From: Peptostreptococcaceae bacterium
Lineage (GTDB): Bacteria; Bacillota_A; Clostridia; Peptostreptococcales; Acidaminobacteraceae
Length of the DNA: 12,452 nt
Assembly: GCA_013619035.1 (NCBI GenBank)
Contig: JABXKX010000592.1
Span: forward strand, 1-12,452
Direction of reading: 5' to 3'
The notes beneath the pieces were generated by a model. That model did no database searches. It worked only from the letters and a program-made list of their open reading frames with translations, and was not told the origin of the DNA. Every line of letters starts with the position of its first letter. Position 1 is the stretch's first letter. The translations under genes and the position numbers were made by a program. Positions 1-11,472 of this stretch are shown here, in pieces.

Positions 1-1
1 T

Positions 2-859
2 AGCACATATATCTATGAAGAAGTTATTGAAATGGTGGACATCATCAAAGTAGATTTTATGTTAACAACTCAGGATGAAAGACGTATTTTGGTTGAAAAA
101 TATAAAAATAATCATGTGAGATTTTTAGCAGAAAAAGTAGAATCTAAAGAAGAATTTGATGAAGCAATAGGTATGGGTTATGATTATTTTCAAGGTTTCT
201 TTTTCTCAAAACCAATTTTGGTCTCAGGTAATGATTTTAAGACATTTAATAGTGCTTATGCTTTAATACTGACTGAACTGAATAAACTAGAACCGAGTTA
301 TGATGTTTTAGAAGAAATAATCAAAAAAGATTTTTCGATTACTTTTAAATTATTGAAGTTAGTCAATTCAGCTGCTTTTTACTCAAGAAATAGAATTACA
401 TCGATAAAACACGCTCTGACCATGATCGGATTTAAAGAACTAAAAAAATGGTTTTCTTTGATGATGGTTAGAGATGCTGGGGAAGACCAACCAAAAGAAT
501 TGATTCGTATGTCTTTGATTAGAGCAAGGCTTGCTGAATCGTTATTGAAATCAACGGTTTATAAAAAAAGAGCATCTGAGGGCTTTTTATTAGGGTTGTT
601 CTCTATGATTGATGTGATTTTAGATCGAAGGATGGTAGAAGTCATTGATGATTTACCACTTGAACCTGATATCATAGCAGCGCTTTATAATGAGGAAAGC
701 ACATTCTTAGGAATCTTAAAAATGATTCAATTTTATGAACAGGGTGAATGGAAGTTGGTAAGACAACAACTAGAAGCATATGATTTAGACTTTCTAGCCA
801 TATCAACTTATTACTTAGAAGCCATTGATTGGGTTAATATCATTGAAGAAATGAATTAG
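2..859 (+). CDS. EAL + HDOD domain signalling protein, 5' truncated by the window edge
   Basis: The reading frame is open to the first bases of the window, so the gene starts upstream; the first in-frame ATG (position 32) lies inside the EAL domain and is not the start. Of the 285 visible residues, 1-72 match the end of an EAL (cyclic di-GMP phosphodiesterase-type) domain: a DIIKVDF strand in place of the usual D-x-hKhD, AEKVE in place of AEGVE, and GYDYFQGFFFSKP for the terminal G-x-d-hhQGahhs-P motif. Residues about 90-280 match an HDOD domain, including LLKLVNSAAFYS and the following ITSIKHALTMIGF helix pair. This is the YuxH-like architecture. Whether the EAL part is catalytic cannot be judged because the EAL motif itself lies outside the window, and the Gly-to-Lys change in AEKVE makes a purely regulatory role possible. 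An intrinsic terminator follows directly, so it is the last gene of its transcript. Confidence 0.8.
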   Translation, partial: STYIYEEVIEMVDIIKVDFMLTTQDERRILVEKYKNNHVRFLAEKVESKEEFDEAIGMGYDYFQGFFFSKPILVSGNDFKTFNSAYALILTELNKLEPSYDVLEEIIKKDFSITFKLLKLVNSAAFYSRNRITSIKHALTMIGFKELKKWFSLMMVRDAGEDQPKELIRMSLIRARLAESLLKSTVYKKRASEGFLLGLFSMIDVILDRRMVEVIDDLPLEPDIIAALYNEESTFLGILKMIQFYEQGEWKLVRQQLEAYDLDFLAISTYYLEAIDWVNIIEEMN

Positions 860-889
860 ATAGTATGCATTTTTGCATACTATTTTTCT
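860..889 (+). terminator. Intrinsic terminator after the EAL-HDOD gene
   Basis: A perfect stem pairs 860-869 with 874-883 around a TTTT loop and runs into a T tract at 883-887. It begins one base after the stop codon and separates this gene from groESL. Confidence 0.85.
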
Positions 890-915
890 ATATCTATTAA
901 AAATTAATAAATAAC

Positions 916-2928
<2,013 letters not shown>

Positions 2929-2930
2929 TC

Positions 2931-2959
2931 TTGATTAATGGATAAAAATCTGATATGAT
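2931..2959 (+). promoter_or_regulatory. Predicted promoter of the TPP riboswitch-thiT transcript
   Basis: TTGATT at 2931-2936, a 17 bp spacer and TATGAT at 2954-2959 form a good sigma-A-like promoter immediately after the groEL stop (2926-2928). Transcription would start near 2966, about 13 bases before the aptamer. Confidence 0.6.
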
Positions 2960-2978
2960 ATGATTGAATTTAATAGTA

Positions 2979-3100
2979 ACACTAGGGGAGCGCAAGCTGA
3001 GAGTACGAAAGTATGACCCTTTGAACCTGATCTGGCTAACACCAGCGTAGGAAAGTGTATTTTATGATCTTAAACCATACACTTTTGTGTATGGTTTTTT
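2979..3100 (+). promoter_or_regulatory. TPP riboswitch (THI element) with terminator platform, upstream of thiT
   Basis: The conserved thi-box sequences are present in order: CTGAGA (2997-3002), ACCCT (3016-3020), GAACCTGATCTGG (3023-3035) and ACCAGCG followed by AGGAAAG. P1 pairs ACACT at 2979-2983 with AGTGT at 3054-3058. The platform is a perfect 10 bp hairpin (3073-3082 with 3087-3096, TTTT loop) followed by a T run to 3100. The 3' side of P1, AAAGTGTAT at 3052-3060, is exactly complementary to 3077-3085, the left arm of the terminator. Without TPP these can pair and block termination; with TPP bound, P1 holds the strand and the terminator forms. The inferred outcome is repression of thiT by thiamine pyrophosphate. 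Confidence 0.95.
3073..3100 (+). terminator. Riboswitch-controlled intrinsic terminator before thiT
   Basis: Perfect 10 bp stem, 4 base loop and T run at 3095-3100. It is also the first terminator met by transcripts reading through from groEL. Confidence 0.9.
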
Positions 3101-3116
3101 GTATTAGGAGGGTATT

Positions 3117-3686
3117 ATGAACAATAAGACACAAATGATTGTTGAAGCAGGATTGATGATCGCTTTGGCAACAATATTATCACAGTTCAAAATTTTTAGA
3201 ATGCCAGCAGGCGGCTCTGTAACGCCGGGGAGTATGATTCCAATTCTTATTTTCGCTATGAGATGGGGATGGAAACAAGGTTGTTTTGTAGGAGTGGTAT
3301 ATGGTCTATTCCAAATGGTTTTAGGTGGATATGTTATTCATCCAGTGCAAGCGATGTTAGATTATCCAATTGCATTTGGTTGTTTAGGTTTTGCAGGGTT
3401 TGCAAAGAACAGCGTTCAAGAAGTTGTTAATTCAAATGCAGTCAAAGGTATTGTTGTGACAACCGGTGCAACTGTTATTGCAATTATATTCAGAATGATG
3501 GCTCATGTTCTAAGTGGTGTGATTTTCTTTGCTCCAGAAGGTGCTACATTCACAACACCAGCTGCATGGACGGCGTCGATTGCATACAACGGTGGTTTCT
3601 TGGTGGCAGAACTTGCTATCACAATAGTGGTATTATCATTATTAATGAAACCTATCATGACAGTGTATATGGCTAAAGAAGCTTAA
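3117..3686 (+). CDS. thiT: ThiT, thiamine-binding S-component of an ECF transporter
   Basis: A 189-residue integral membrane protein with about six hydrophobic segments. ThiT-type S-components bind thiamine and work with a shared EcfA-EcfA'-EcfT energising module, which is not encoded in this window. Family hallmarks visible are MPAGGSVTPGSMIPI (29-43), the RWGWKQG turn (49-55), HPVQAMLDYPIAFGCLG (75-91), the R126...H130-x-x-SG motif and the Y157-N158-G pair near the C-terminus; the His and the Tyr/Asn motifs correspond to substrate-binding positions in the family. The start at 3117 has AGGAGGG at 3106-3112, 4 bases upstream. The TPP riboswitch directly in front independently supports a role in thiamine uptake. 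It appears to be a single-gene transcription unit ended by the hairpin at 3692-3733. Confidence 0.95.
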   Translation: MNNKTQMIVEAGLMIALATILSQFKIFRMPAGGSVTPGSMIPILIFAMRWGWKQGCFVGVVYGLFQMVLGGYVIHPVQAMLDYPIAFGCLGFAGFAKNSVQEVVNSNAVKGIVVTTGATVIAIIFRMMAHVLSGVIFFAPEGATFTTPAAWTASIAYNGGFLVAELAITIVVLSLLMKPIMTVYMAKEA

Positions 3687-3691
3687 TAATG

Positions 3692-3733
3692 AAAAAAATG
3701 CCCCATTGCAAACTAGCAATGGAGCATTTTTTT
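3692..3733. terminator. Bidirectional terminator between convergent thiT and the ABC operon
   Basis: A long hairpin pairs 3692-3709 with 3716-3733 (one C-A mismatch, loop AAACTA). It has an A run on the left and a T run on the right, so it works on either strand. The TAA stop of the minus-strand ABC gene (3732-3734) lies within the last bases of the stem. Confidence 0.85.
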
Positions 3734-5834
3734 ATGATGCTTGTTCATCTTGATATTGTAAAAGGTATAAATCATAATAACGACCTTTTTGTTCAAGAAG
3801 TTCTTGATGTGTACCCATTTCACAGATTTCACCTTTATGCATCACAATGATTTTATTGGCATGTTGTATGGTGGACAATCTATGTGCAATAATAATCGTA
3901 GTTCTATTTTTAATCAACTTTGTAATCGCATCTTGAATCAGAAGTTCTGTTTCAGTATCGATGTTTGATGTTGCCTCATCTAGAATTAAGATAGATGGAT
4001 CAAAAGCCAAAGCTCGTGCAAATGAAAGTAACTGTCTTTGTCCTGCTGATAAAGTAGAACCTTTTTCAGTTAAGATATAATCATATGTTTCATCTAACTT
4101 ATCAATAAAGTGACTGGCATTTACAAAAGTGGCAACATCTTTAACTTGTTCATCAGGCATATCTTCACCGAGTGTAATATTGTCTCTTATAGATCCTGCA
4201 AATAAAAATACATCCTGTAGAACAACCGCAATCTGGCTTCTTAAAAATTGTAAATCCATTTCTTTAATCGGATGACCATCTATTTTGATACAACCGCTTT
4301 GAATGTCATAAAATCTACCAATCAAACTGGTGATAGTTGTTTTACCTGAACCGGTTGCCCCAACGATAGCCACAGTTTCTCCAGCATTAATTTTAAAACT
4401 GACATCCTTTAGGATCTGTTCCTCAGGATTATAAGAAAAATTAACATGCTCAAATTCGATATCACCTTTAAAAGGTTCTTCTAACATAAGAGTCGGGTTA
4501 TTTTTTATATGTTCCTGATCATCAAGAATCACTAAAATTCTTTCAATGGATGCCATCGCAGCTTGCATGATGTTGAACTTTTCACTCAGATCAAATATGG
4601 GTCTGAAATACTGTTGGATATAGGTGATAAACGCCACCATTACGCCAAGTTCTACAGCACCTTTAAGAACATTATTGCCACCAAAGAAGATCAATAATGC
4701 AAGTGTCATTGAATAAATCAAGTTCATAGAAGGTCTGAATATCGCATAAATATTAACTTCTTTTAACCATGCATTTAGATGATCTGTATTGACTTGGTCA
4801 AAGGATTCATCCATATGTTTTTCTTTGTTGAATAATTGAATGATTTTCATACCAGAGATGTTTTCGCTGAGTGTGGCATTGATTTCAGCAATTTTAAGTT
4901 TGATAACTCTTTGTACAGCTCTAATGTATTTCCTAAATAAGAAAGAAACAAAGATAACAATTGGTAAAGTACTAAAACATAAAAGTGATAATTTCCAGTC
5001 CATTCTTACCATTATCAGCATTGTACCGATCAAGATGATGAAATCTTTAAGGAAACTGATGATTACATTAGAGTACATTTCACTAATGTTATTCATATCA
5101 TTAGTGACTCGAGTAACAAGCCGTCCAATTGGATTTTTTTCATAATAGGACATAGATAAATGTTGTACATGGTCAAAAATATCTTTTCTCATGTTATAGA
5201 TAACCTTTTGTCCAACATAATTTAATGAAATGGTTTGGATATAAGTAAATACAAATGCCATGATAAGGGTTAATAATAAAATGATGGTGATCTTTATAAT
5301 GCCGCTCACATCATTTTCTCGAAAAATTTTATACTCTTCGTGTGTAAGAAGCTGACCACTGTAAATATTATAGTCATCATATAACTCTGAGGAATCCCGA
5401 ATGGTCATCGTAAATCGATCATCAGCGGTTTTAATATCAAAATCTTCAGGACCAATATTGGTTGTAATGAATTCATCTAATAGTAAATAGTGATCACTGG
5501 TTTTTAATAGTTGTTTTGAGCCTTGAGTTGAAGGTTTTAGTTCAAGTTCGTCATAATATTTTTGTCTTAAATAATTCTTACCTTCAAATTCAATGTTATA
5601 CTGATGATCAAATGGATCGTCTGAGACATGCATTTCAGCTTTGTAACCAGTAACATAGTCATCAATAATAACTTTCGTTAAATAGGGTCTTAATAAATCA
5701 GCTACTGATGATAATAAGACTGCTATTATACTGATTAATAAAATCCAGTAGAAAGGCTTCGTGTACTTGTTGAGTCGTTTCAATAATTTGAAATCAACTA
5801 TTTTGTCTAATTTTTTTTCTTCAAAATGTTCCAT
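3732..5834 (-). CDS. Heterodimeric ABC exporter subunit, YheH/BmrD-like (canonical Walker B Glu)
   Basis: A 700-residue half-transporter with an N-terminal six-helix exporter domain fused to a nucleotide-binding domain. Its NBD has Walker A at 492-500 (GATGSGKTT), Q-loop Gln540, signature LSAGQ at 595-599, Walker B ILILDE at 615-620 with the catalytic Glu620, and switch His651. A hydrophilic stretch of about 115 residues (roughly 60-176) lies between the first and second membrane helices, as in the extracellular domain of BmrD-type subunits, explaining the length above the usual ~580. The signature has Ala in place of the second Gly, as expected for the partner contributing to the degenerate site. 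Its ribosome site AAAGGAGG directly follows the upstream gene's TAG, and the genes are 13 bases apart, so they are co-expressed. The substrate (drug, lipid or peptide) cannot be told from sequence. Confidence 0.9.
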   Translation of the reverse strand: MEHFEEKKLDKIVDFKLLKRLNKYTKPFYWILLISIIAVLLSSVADLLRPYLTKVIIDDYVTGYKAEMHVSDDPFDHQYNIEFEGKNYLRQKYYDELELKPSTQGSKQLLKTSDHYLLLDEFITTNIGPEDFDIKTADDRFTMTIRDSSELYDDYNIYSGQLLTHEEYKIFRENDVSGIIKITIILLLTLIMAFVFTYIQTISLNYVGQKVIYNMRKDIFDHVQHLSMSYYEKNPIGRLVTRVTNDMNNISEMYSNVIISFLKDFIILIGTMLIMVRMDWKLSLLCFSTLPIVIFVSFLFRKYIRAVQRVIKLKIAEINATLSENISGMKIIQLFNKEKHMDESFDQVNTDHLNAWLKEVNIYAIFRPSMNLIYSMTLALLIFFGGNNVLKGAVELGVMVAFITYIQQYFRPIFDLSEKFNIMQAAMASIERILVILDDQEHIKNNPTLMLEEPFKGDIEFEHVNFSYNPEEQILKDVSFKINAGETVAIVGATGSGKTTITSLIGRFYDIQSGCIKIDGHPIKEMDLQFLRSQIAVVLQDVFLFAGSIRDNITLGEDMPDEQVKDVATFVNASHFIDKLDETYDYILTEKGSTLSAGQRQLLSFARALAFDPSILILDEATSNIDTETELLIQDAITKLIKNRTTIIIAHRLSTIQHANKIIVMHKGEICEMGTHQELLEQKGRYYDLYLLQYQDEQAS

Positions 5835-5847
5835 ACGTGCCTCCTTT

Positions 5848-7593
5848 CTAGTCTCTATTAACTTTATCTTCTAGTAGTTGTTTCTTATAAATATCATTGT
5901 ATAAACCATCGAGTGTTACCAATTCATCATGTGAACCACGCTCAATAATATTGGTTTCATCAATCACGATTATTTCGTCCGCATCTTTTATAGTAGAAAT
6001 ACGATGTGCAATGATGATAACGGTTTTATCTGAAATTTCGTTCTTTAAGTATTTAAGGATGCTGTCTTCAGTTTTTGTATCCACTGCAGAAAGTGAGTCA
6101 TCAAAGATAACGACATCTGGGTTTTTAGCAATGGCTCTTGCTATTGAGATTCTTTGTTTTTGTCCACCAGATAAGTTAATACCTTTTTCGCCTAACATGG
6201 TATCATATCCTTCAGGGAATGACATGATTTCTTCATGAACATGAGCGACTTTTGCAGCTGATTCAACCTCTTCTTGACTCATTGTTGGATTAGAAAACGA
6301 AATGTTTTCTTTAATCTTAGTAGAGAAGAGGAAGTTATCCTGTGGTACATAGCCAATAGTTTCTCTCAATTGCTCTAAAGTGAGGTGGTTGATGCTATGC
6401 CCACCAATCTTAATAGAATCATCTGATGTATCATATAGTCTTAACATCAGGTTAGCAAGTGTTGTTTTACCAGAACCGGTTCTTCCAACAATCGCTAATG
6501 TTTTTCCTGCTTCCACTTTTACGCTGATATCATTCAAAACAACAATATCAGTATTAGGGTAGGTAAAGTTTAACTGATTAATCTCTATAGAAGGTTTTAG
6601 ATTTTCTACATATACTGCATCTGGATGATCAACAATCTCTGGTACTTCATCCATAATGACATTGATTCTTTTCAGTGATGCAATACCCCTTTGTAAAACA
6701 TTCACAACCCAACCGATTGCCAGTATCGGCCATGTTAATAAACCGAGATACAACATAAATTCTACATACTTCCCAATCTCCATTTCATTATTGATAACCA
6801 TGATACCACCTAAACTGATGGCAACAATTAAACTAAGTGTTGAAATAAACATGATCAGCGGGAACATAATACCAAATATTCTAACTAATTTCATATTAGT
6901 CTTTAAGTTGGCATCATTTGCTTTATCAAAGGATGCATTTTCATTTTCTTCTTGAGTAAACGCTTTGATGACTCTTATTCCCGAAAATGCTTCTTGAACT
7001 TTTGTTGTTAAATGTTCAAATGCTTCTTGAACATTCTTAAATCTCTTTTGAATGACACCACCCAATATAAATGTTGTTAGAGCAATAAAGGGCATGGGTA
7101 TCAGTGCCAAAAGAGTCAATTTTACATCGGTATGTTTAATCATTTTATAGACTGTAAAAATAGTTAAGAAAATTGAATCTACAATCATAATAACACCCAG
7201 ACCAAAACTCATTCGAACGGAGTTGATATCATTGGTAGCATGGGCCATCAAACTACCCGTTGTATTATGATGGAAATAGTTCGTCGATAATTTTTCTAGA
7301 TGACTAAAGAAGTTCTTTCTTAAATCATATTCAAGGCGTCTTGAAGTTGTGACAACAAGTTTTCGCCATAAGTATCTAAACAGTGCAACGCCGATAGCTA
7401 AAATCATAACCATAAACATATAATAATATATCTTGTCTTTGGTCAATGAGTTGTTTTCTATATCATAAGTTAATCGGCCCAAAATTCCAGGTGTATAGAG
7501 TTGAAGGGCATCACAAATGATAATGAATAAGATCCCAAAAATATACTGAAACTTATATTTTTTTATGATCTCTTTAAGATGTCTAAATAACAT
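5848..7593 (-). CDS. Heterodimeric ABC exporter subunit, YheI/BmrC-like (degenerate Walker B Asp)
   Basis: A 581-residue half-transporter, first gene of the minus-strand operon. It has an N-terminal membrane domain (about residues 15-310) and a nucleotide-binding domain with Walker A at 370-378 (GRTGSGKTT), Q-loop Gln418, a canonical signature LSGGQ at 474-478, Walker B VVIFDD at 494-499 and switch His530. The residue after the Walker B Asp is Asp499 rather than Glu, so the ATP site built from this Walker A/B and the partner's LSAGQ should hydrolyse poorly, while the other site (partner Glu620 plus this LSGGQ) is canonical. That asymmetry is the mark of BmrCD/LmrCD-type heterodimers. The start at 7593 has AAGGGAGG four bases upstream on the coding strand. 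The likely role is multidrug or lipid-type export; the substrate is unknown. Confidence 0.9.
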   Translation of the reverse strand: MLFRHLKEIIKKYKFQYIFGILFIIICDALQLYTPGILGRLTYDIENNSLTKDKIYYYMFMVMILAIGVALFRYLWRKLVVTTSRRLEYDLRKNFFSHLEKLSTNYFHHNTTGSLMAHATNDINSVRMSFGLGVIMIVDSIFLTIFTVYKMIKHTDVKLTLLALIPMPFIALTTFILGGVIQKRFKNVQEAFEHLTTKVQEAFSGIRVIKAFTQEENENASFDKANDANLKTNMKLVRIFGIMFPLIMFISTLSLIVAISLGGIMVINNEMEIGKYVEFMLYLGLLTWPILAIGWVVNVLQRGIASLKRINVIMDEVPEIVDHPDAVYVENLKPSIEINQLNFTYPNTDIVVLNDISVKVEAGKTLAIVGRTGSGKTTLANLMLRLYDTSDDSIKIGGHSINHLTLEQLRETIGYVPQDNFLFSTKIKENISFSNPTMSQEEVESAAKVAHVHEEIMSFPEGYDTMLGEKGINLSGGQKQRISIARAIAKNPDVVIFDDSLSAVDTKTEDSILKYLKNEISDKTVIIIAHRISTIKDADEIIVIDETNIIERGSHDELVTLDGLYNDIYKKQLLEDKVNRD

Positions 7594-7622
7594 AAAACCT
7601 CCCTTTTTATATGTGCTCTTCT

Positions 7623-7651
7623 ATTTTATCGGATAATATTTCGAGTGTCTA
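7623..7651 (-). promoter_or_regulatory. Predicted promoter of the ABC exporter operon
   Basis: On the minus strand TAGACA (7646-7651) and TAAAAT (7623-7628) are separated by exactly 17 bp; each matches the sigma-A consensus at five of six positions. It lies about 30 bp upstream of the start codon. Confidence 0.6.
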
Positions 7652-7672
7652 CATAGGTAAGGACTTTAACAC

Positions 7673-7720
7673 CTTAATTTAGCAATGATTCGAGCATAAA
7701 TATGCAATTGTGCTAATAAG
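7673..7720. repeat. Imperfect inverted repeat in the divergent ABC/guaB region
   Basis: Arms TTAGCA (7679-7684) and TGCTAA (7711-7716) are extended by CTTAATT and ATAAG outside, with an inner GCATA-AA-TATGC (7694-7705) slightly off centre. It lies upstream of the ABC -35 box and about 55 bp before the guaB -35 box. It could be a regulator site for either operon, but the arms are short and imperfect, so chance is possible. Confidence 0.3.
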
Positions 7721-7774
7721 TATGAATTCTTTTAATAATTAAGAAATTTTAGGAAAGATATATTAAAAGATAGG

Positions 7775-7803
7775 TTGACAAGGGGTGTTTAAAAGGGTAT
7801 ATT
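7775..7803 (+). promoter_or_regulatory. Promoter of guaBA
   Basis: A perfect -35 TTGACA (7775-7780), 17 bp spacer and TATATT (7798-7803). The leader to the guaB start is about 90 bases; I see no riboswitch, attenuator hairpin or PurR-box-like sequence in it. Confidence 0.8.
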
Positions 7804-7876
7804 ATATGAAATATATACAAAGAGATTAGAAAACAATCAAAATGACTTGACGAAATGTTGGTTTAATGGTGTGTAA

Positions 7877-9358
<1,482 letters not shown>

Positions 9359-9369
9359 AGGAGACTTTC

Positions 9370-10905
9370 ATGAATAACCAAGAGATGATCATTGTTGTTG
9401 ACTTCGGTGGACAATACAATCAATTAGTTGCAAGACGTGTAAGAGAAGCTAAAGTTTATTCGGAAGTTTATTCTTATAAGAATGCCCTTAAAGCTATAAA
9501 AGAAAAGAAGCCTACTGGTGTTATTTTTACTGGTGGACCAAACTCTGTTTATGAAGAGGGTGCACCTAGTATTGAAAAAGAAGTATTTGAGTTAGGTATT
9601 CCTGTATTAGGTATTTGTTATGGTGCTCAATTGATGTCACAAGTACTTGGTGGCAAAGTTGCTAACGCATCTCAAAGAGAATACGGTAAAGTTGAACTTG
9701 AAATAAATGAAAGCGACAAATTATTTAAGGATGTCGACAACGGATCAACGTGTTGGATGAGTCATTTTGACTATATTGAGACTGCTCCAGAAGGTTTTGA
9801 AATTACAGCTTCGACTGCTTCTACACCTGTTGCAGCAATGAGAAACATTGAGAAAAAATTATATGGTGTACAATTCCATGCAGAAGTAGAGCATACTCCT
9901 TTTGGAAGAACTTTAATTAATAACTTCTTATATGAAGTATGTGGTTGTACTGGTGAATGGACAACAGCTAACTTTGTTGAAGAATCTATTCAAAAGATTA
10001 AAGATCAAATCGGAGATAAGAAAGCTATTATTGGTCTTTCTGGTGGTGTTGATTCATCAGTCGCTGCTATTTTAGTACAAAGAGCAATTGGTGAAAATTT
10101 AACTGCTATATTTGTTGATCATGGTCTTATGAGAAAAGATGAAGGTGATCAAGTAGAAGAAACTTTTGGTAAAGAGTTTAACATGAACTTGATTAGAGTG
10201 AACTGCAAAGATAGATTTCTTGGTAGATTAAAAGGTGTAACTGATCCTGAGCAAAAGAGAAAAATTATTGGCGAAGAATTCATCCGAGTTTTTGAAGAAG
10301 AATCAAATAAACTAGAAGGTGTTAAATTCTTAGTTCAAGGTACTATTTATCCAGACGTAATTGAATCAGGTACAGATACTGCTGAAGTCATTAAGTCACA
10401 CCATAATGTTGGTGGATTACCTGATGATATAGAGTTTGAATTATGTGAACCACTTAGAGATCTTTTTAAGGATGAAGTAAGACAAACTGGTCTTGAACTA
10501 GATATTAATCCGGAACTTATTTGGAGACAACCTTTCCCAGGTCCTGGTCTTGCAATTAGAATTATGGGCGAAGTTAATGAAGAAGCATTATATCTTGTAA
10601 GAGAATCAGATGCAATCTTAAGAGAAGAAATCAAAAATGCTGGTTTAGAAAAAGATGTATGGCAGTACTTTACTGCACTTCCTAATGTTAAAACAGTTGG
10701 TGTAATGGGTGATGAAAGAACACATACACATGCAATTGGTATTAGAGCAGTAACATCAATTGATGGTATGACTTCAGATTGGGCAAGACTTCCATATGAA
10801 GTACTCGATAAAATATCATCAAGAATTGTTAACGAAGTAAATGGTGTAAATAGAATACTTTATGATATTACATCTAAGCCACCATCAACAATTGAGTGGG
10901 AATAG
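9370..10905 (+). CDS. guaA: GMP synthase (glutamine-hydrolysing)
   Basis: Converts XMP to GMP using ATP and glutamine. The 511-residue protein has the standard order: class I glutamine amidotransferase (1-190) with Cys83 in GICYGAQ and His170/Glu172, then the ATP pyrophosphatase domain with the PP-loop SGGVDS at 224-229, [12 protein letters not shown], and KSHHNVGG. The C-terminal dimerisation/XMP-binding domain ends in [11 protein letters not shown], complete to the usual terminal Glu. Two positions next to the amidotransferase active site differ from the motif I expect: FHAEV (168-173 region) rather than FHPEV, and SHFD (131-134) rather than SHGD or SHTD; the catalytic residues themselves are present. 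The ribosome site AAAGGAG overlaps the guaB stop, implying a translationally coupled guaBA operon. A strong terminator lies about 110 bases downstream. Confidence 0.97.
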   Translation: MNNQEMIIVVDFGGQYNQLVARRVREAKVYSEVYSYKNALKAIKEKKPTGVIFTGGPNSVYEEGAPSIEKEVFELGIPVLGICYGAQLMSQVLGGKVANASQREYGKVELEINESDKLFKDVDNGSTCWMSHFDYIETAPEGFEITASTASTPVAAMRNIEKKLYGVQFHAEVEHTPFGRTLINNFLYEVCGCTGEWTTANFVEESIQKIKDQIGDKKAIIGLSGGVDSSVAAILVQRAIGENLTAIFVDHGLMRKDEGDQVEETFGKEFNMNLIRVNCKDRFLGRLKGVTDPEQKRKIIGEEFIRVFEEESNKLEGVKFLVQGTIYPDVIESGTDTAEVIKSHHNVGGLPDDIEFELCEPLRDLFKDEVRQTGLELDINPELIWRQPFPGPGLAIRIMGEVNEEALYLVRESDAILREEIKNAGLEKDVWQYFTALPNVKTVGVMGDERTHTHAIGIRAVTSIDGMTSDWARLPYEVLDKISSRIVNEVNGVNRILYDITSKPPSTIEWE

Positions 10906-11017
10906 GGAAATTTTACATCAAGTAGCTTCATTTAGTTTTATGTAGTATCTGATGTTATATATTATATTTATTACATGTATTTCATCGGGATTTGGAGTCA
11001 AAGTTGAACTCAATATT

Positions 11018-11068
11018 AAAGTCATAGTTATCAGAAATTAAAAGATCTGATACTCTATGACTTTTTTT
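11018..11068 (+). terminator. Intrinsic terminator of the guaBA operon
   Basis: A 10 bp stem (11018-11027 with 11055-11064), a small internal loop and a further 7 bp stem (11029-11035 with 11046-11052), followed by a T run to 11068. The 112 bases between the guaA stop and this hairpin show no gene or recognisable element. Confidence 0.9.
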
Positions 11069-11393
11069 ATTCAAATTGATTTAGGAAACATGAAACTTCT
11101 GATTTGTATTAAATAATAGAAATAAGATAGATTAAATCTTATTGTATTCAAATAGAAGATGATAATCATTAAGCTTCAATACATGAATAAAATGATTAAA
11201 AGCTGTAGTAGAATGTAAATCGCTTAGAATCATATATCTGTTACAATACCTCTACGCTGACATATAAAACAGGTGATTTGCTTTAAAATTTGTATCAAAA
11301 TAATAACCTCCGGGTAATTTTTAATAAGGAACTCTAGTGACTTTACCCAAGAACTTCTTGTGCTTGTAATACATCTCAAATAAATAATTTGTA
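11069..11393. other. AT-rich intergenic stretch with no supported gene
   Basis: Neither strand holds a reading frame with a plausible start, ribosome site and family-like sequence. One minus-strand frame, from about 11374 down to about 11140, reads as protein-like pieces interrupted by at least two stops; it could be a decayed gene but I cannot name it and it may be chance. The interval lies between the guaBA terminator and the next promoter. Confidence 0.5.
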
Positions 11394-11422
11394 TTGACAA
11401 TTAATATATGAGCTCTTATAAT
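11394..11422 (+). promoter_or_regulatory. Consensus promoter of the purine riboswitch-HD hydrolase transcript
   Basis: TTGACA (11394-11399), 17 bp spacer, TATAAT (11417-11422): a perfect match to the sigma-A consensus at both boxes. Transcription should start near 11429, about 45 bases before the aptamer. A promoter this strong suits a unit whose output is set by the leader RNA rather than by initiation. Confidence 0.88.
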
Positions 11423-11472
11423 GATGAGGTCAGACATAAACTCGAATATAATAATGAAATAAATTGATATAA

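Noticed and set aside
7679..7716. CIRCE-like element (TTAGCA...TGCTAA)
   Set aside because: The spacing between arms (26 bases) is far from the CIRCE pattern and the arms lack the ACTC/GAGT parts; kept only as a low-confidence dyad.
11295..11350. Minus-strand CTAGAGTTCC followed by ACCCGGAGG, reminiscent of a ykkC-type (guanidine) riboswitch
   Set aside because: The remaining conserved ykkC segments are absent and no gene follows on that strand.
11140..11374. Minus-strand frame with protein-like pieces, possible decayed gene
   Set aside because: At least two in-frame stops, no recognisable family, and composition expected by chance in AT-rich DNA.
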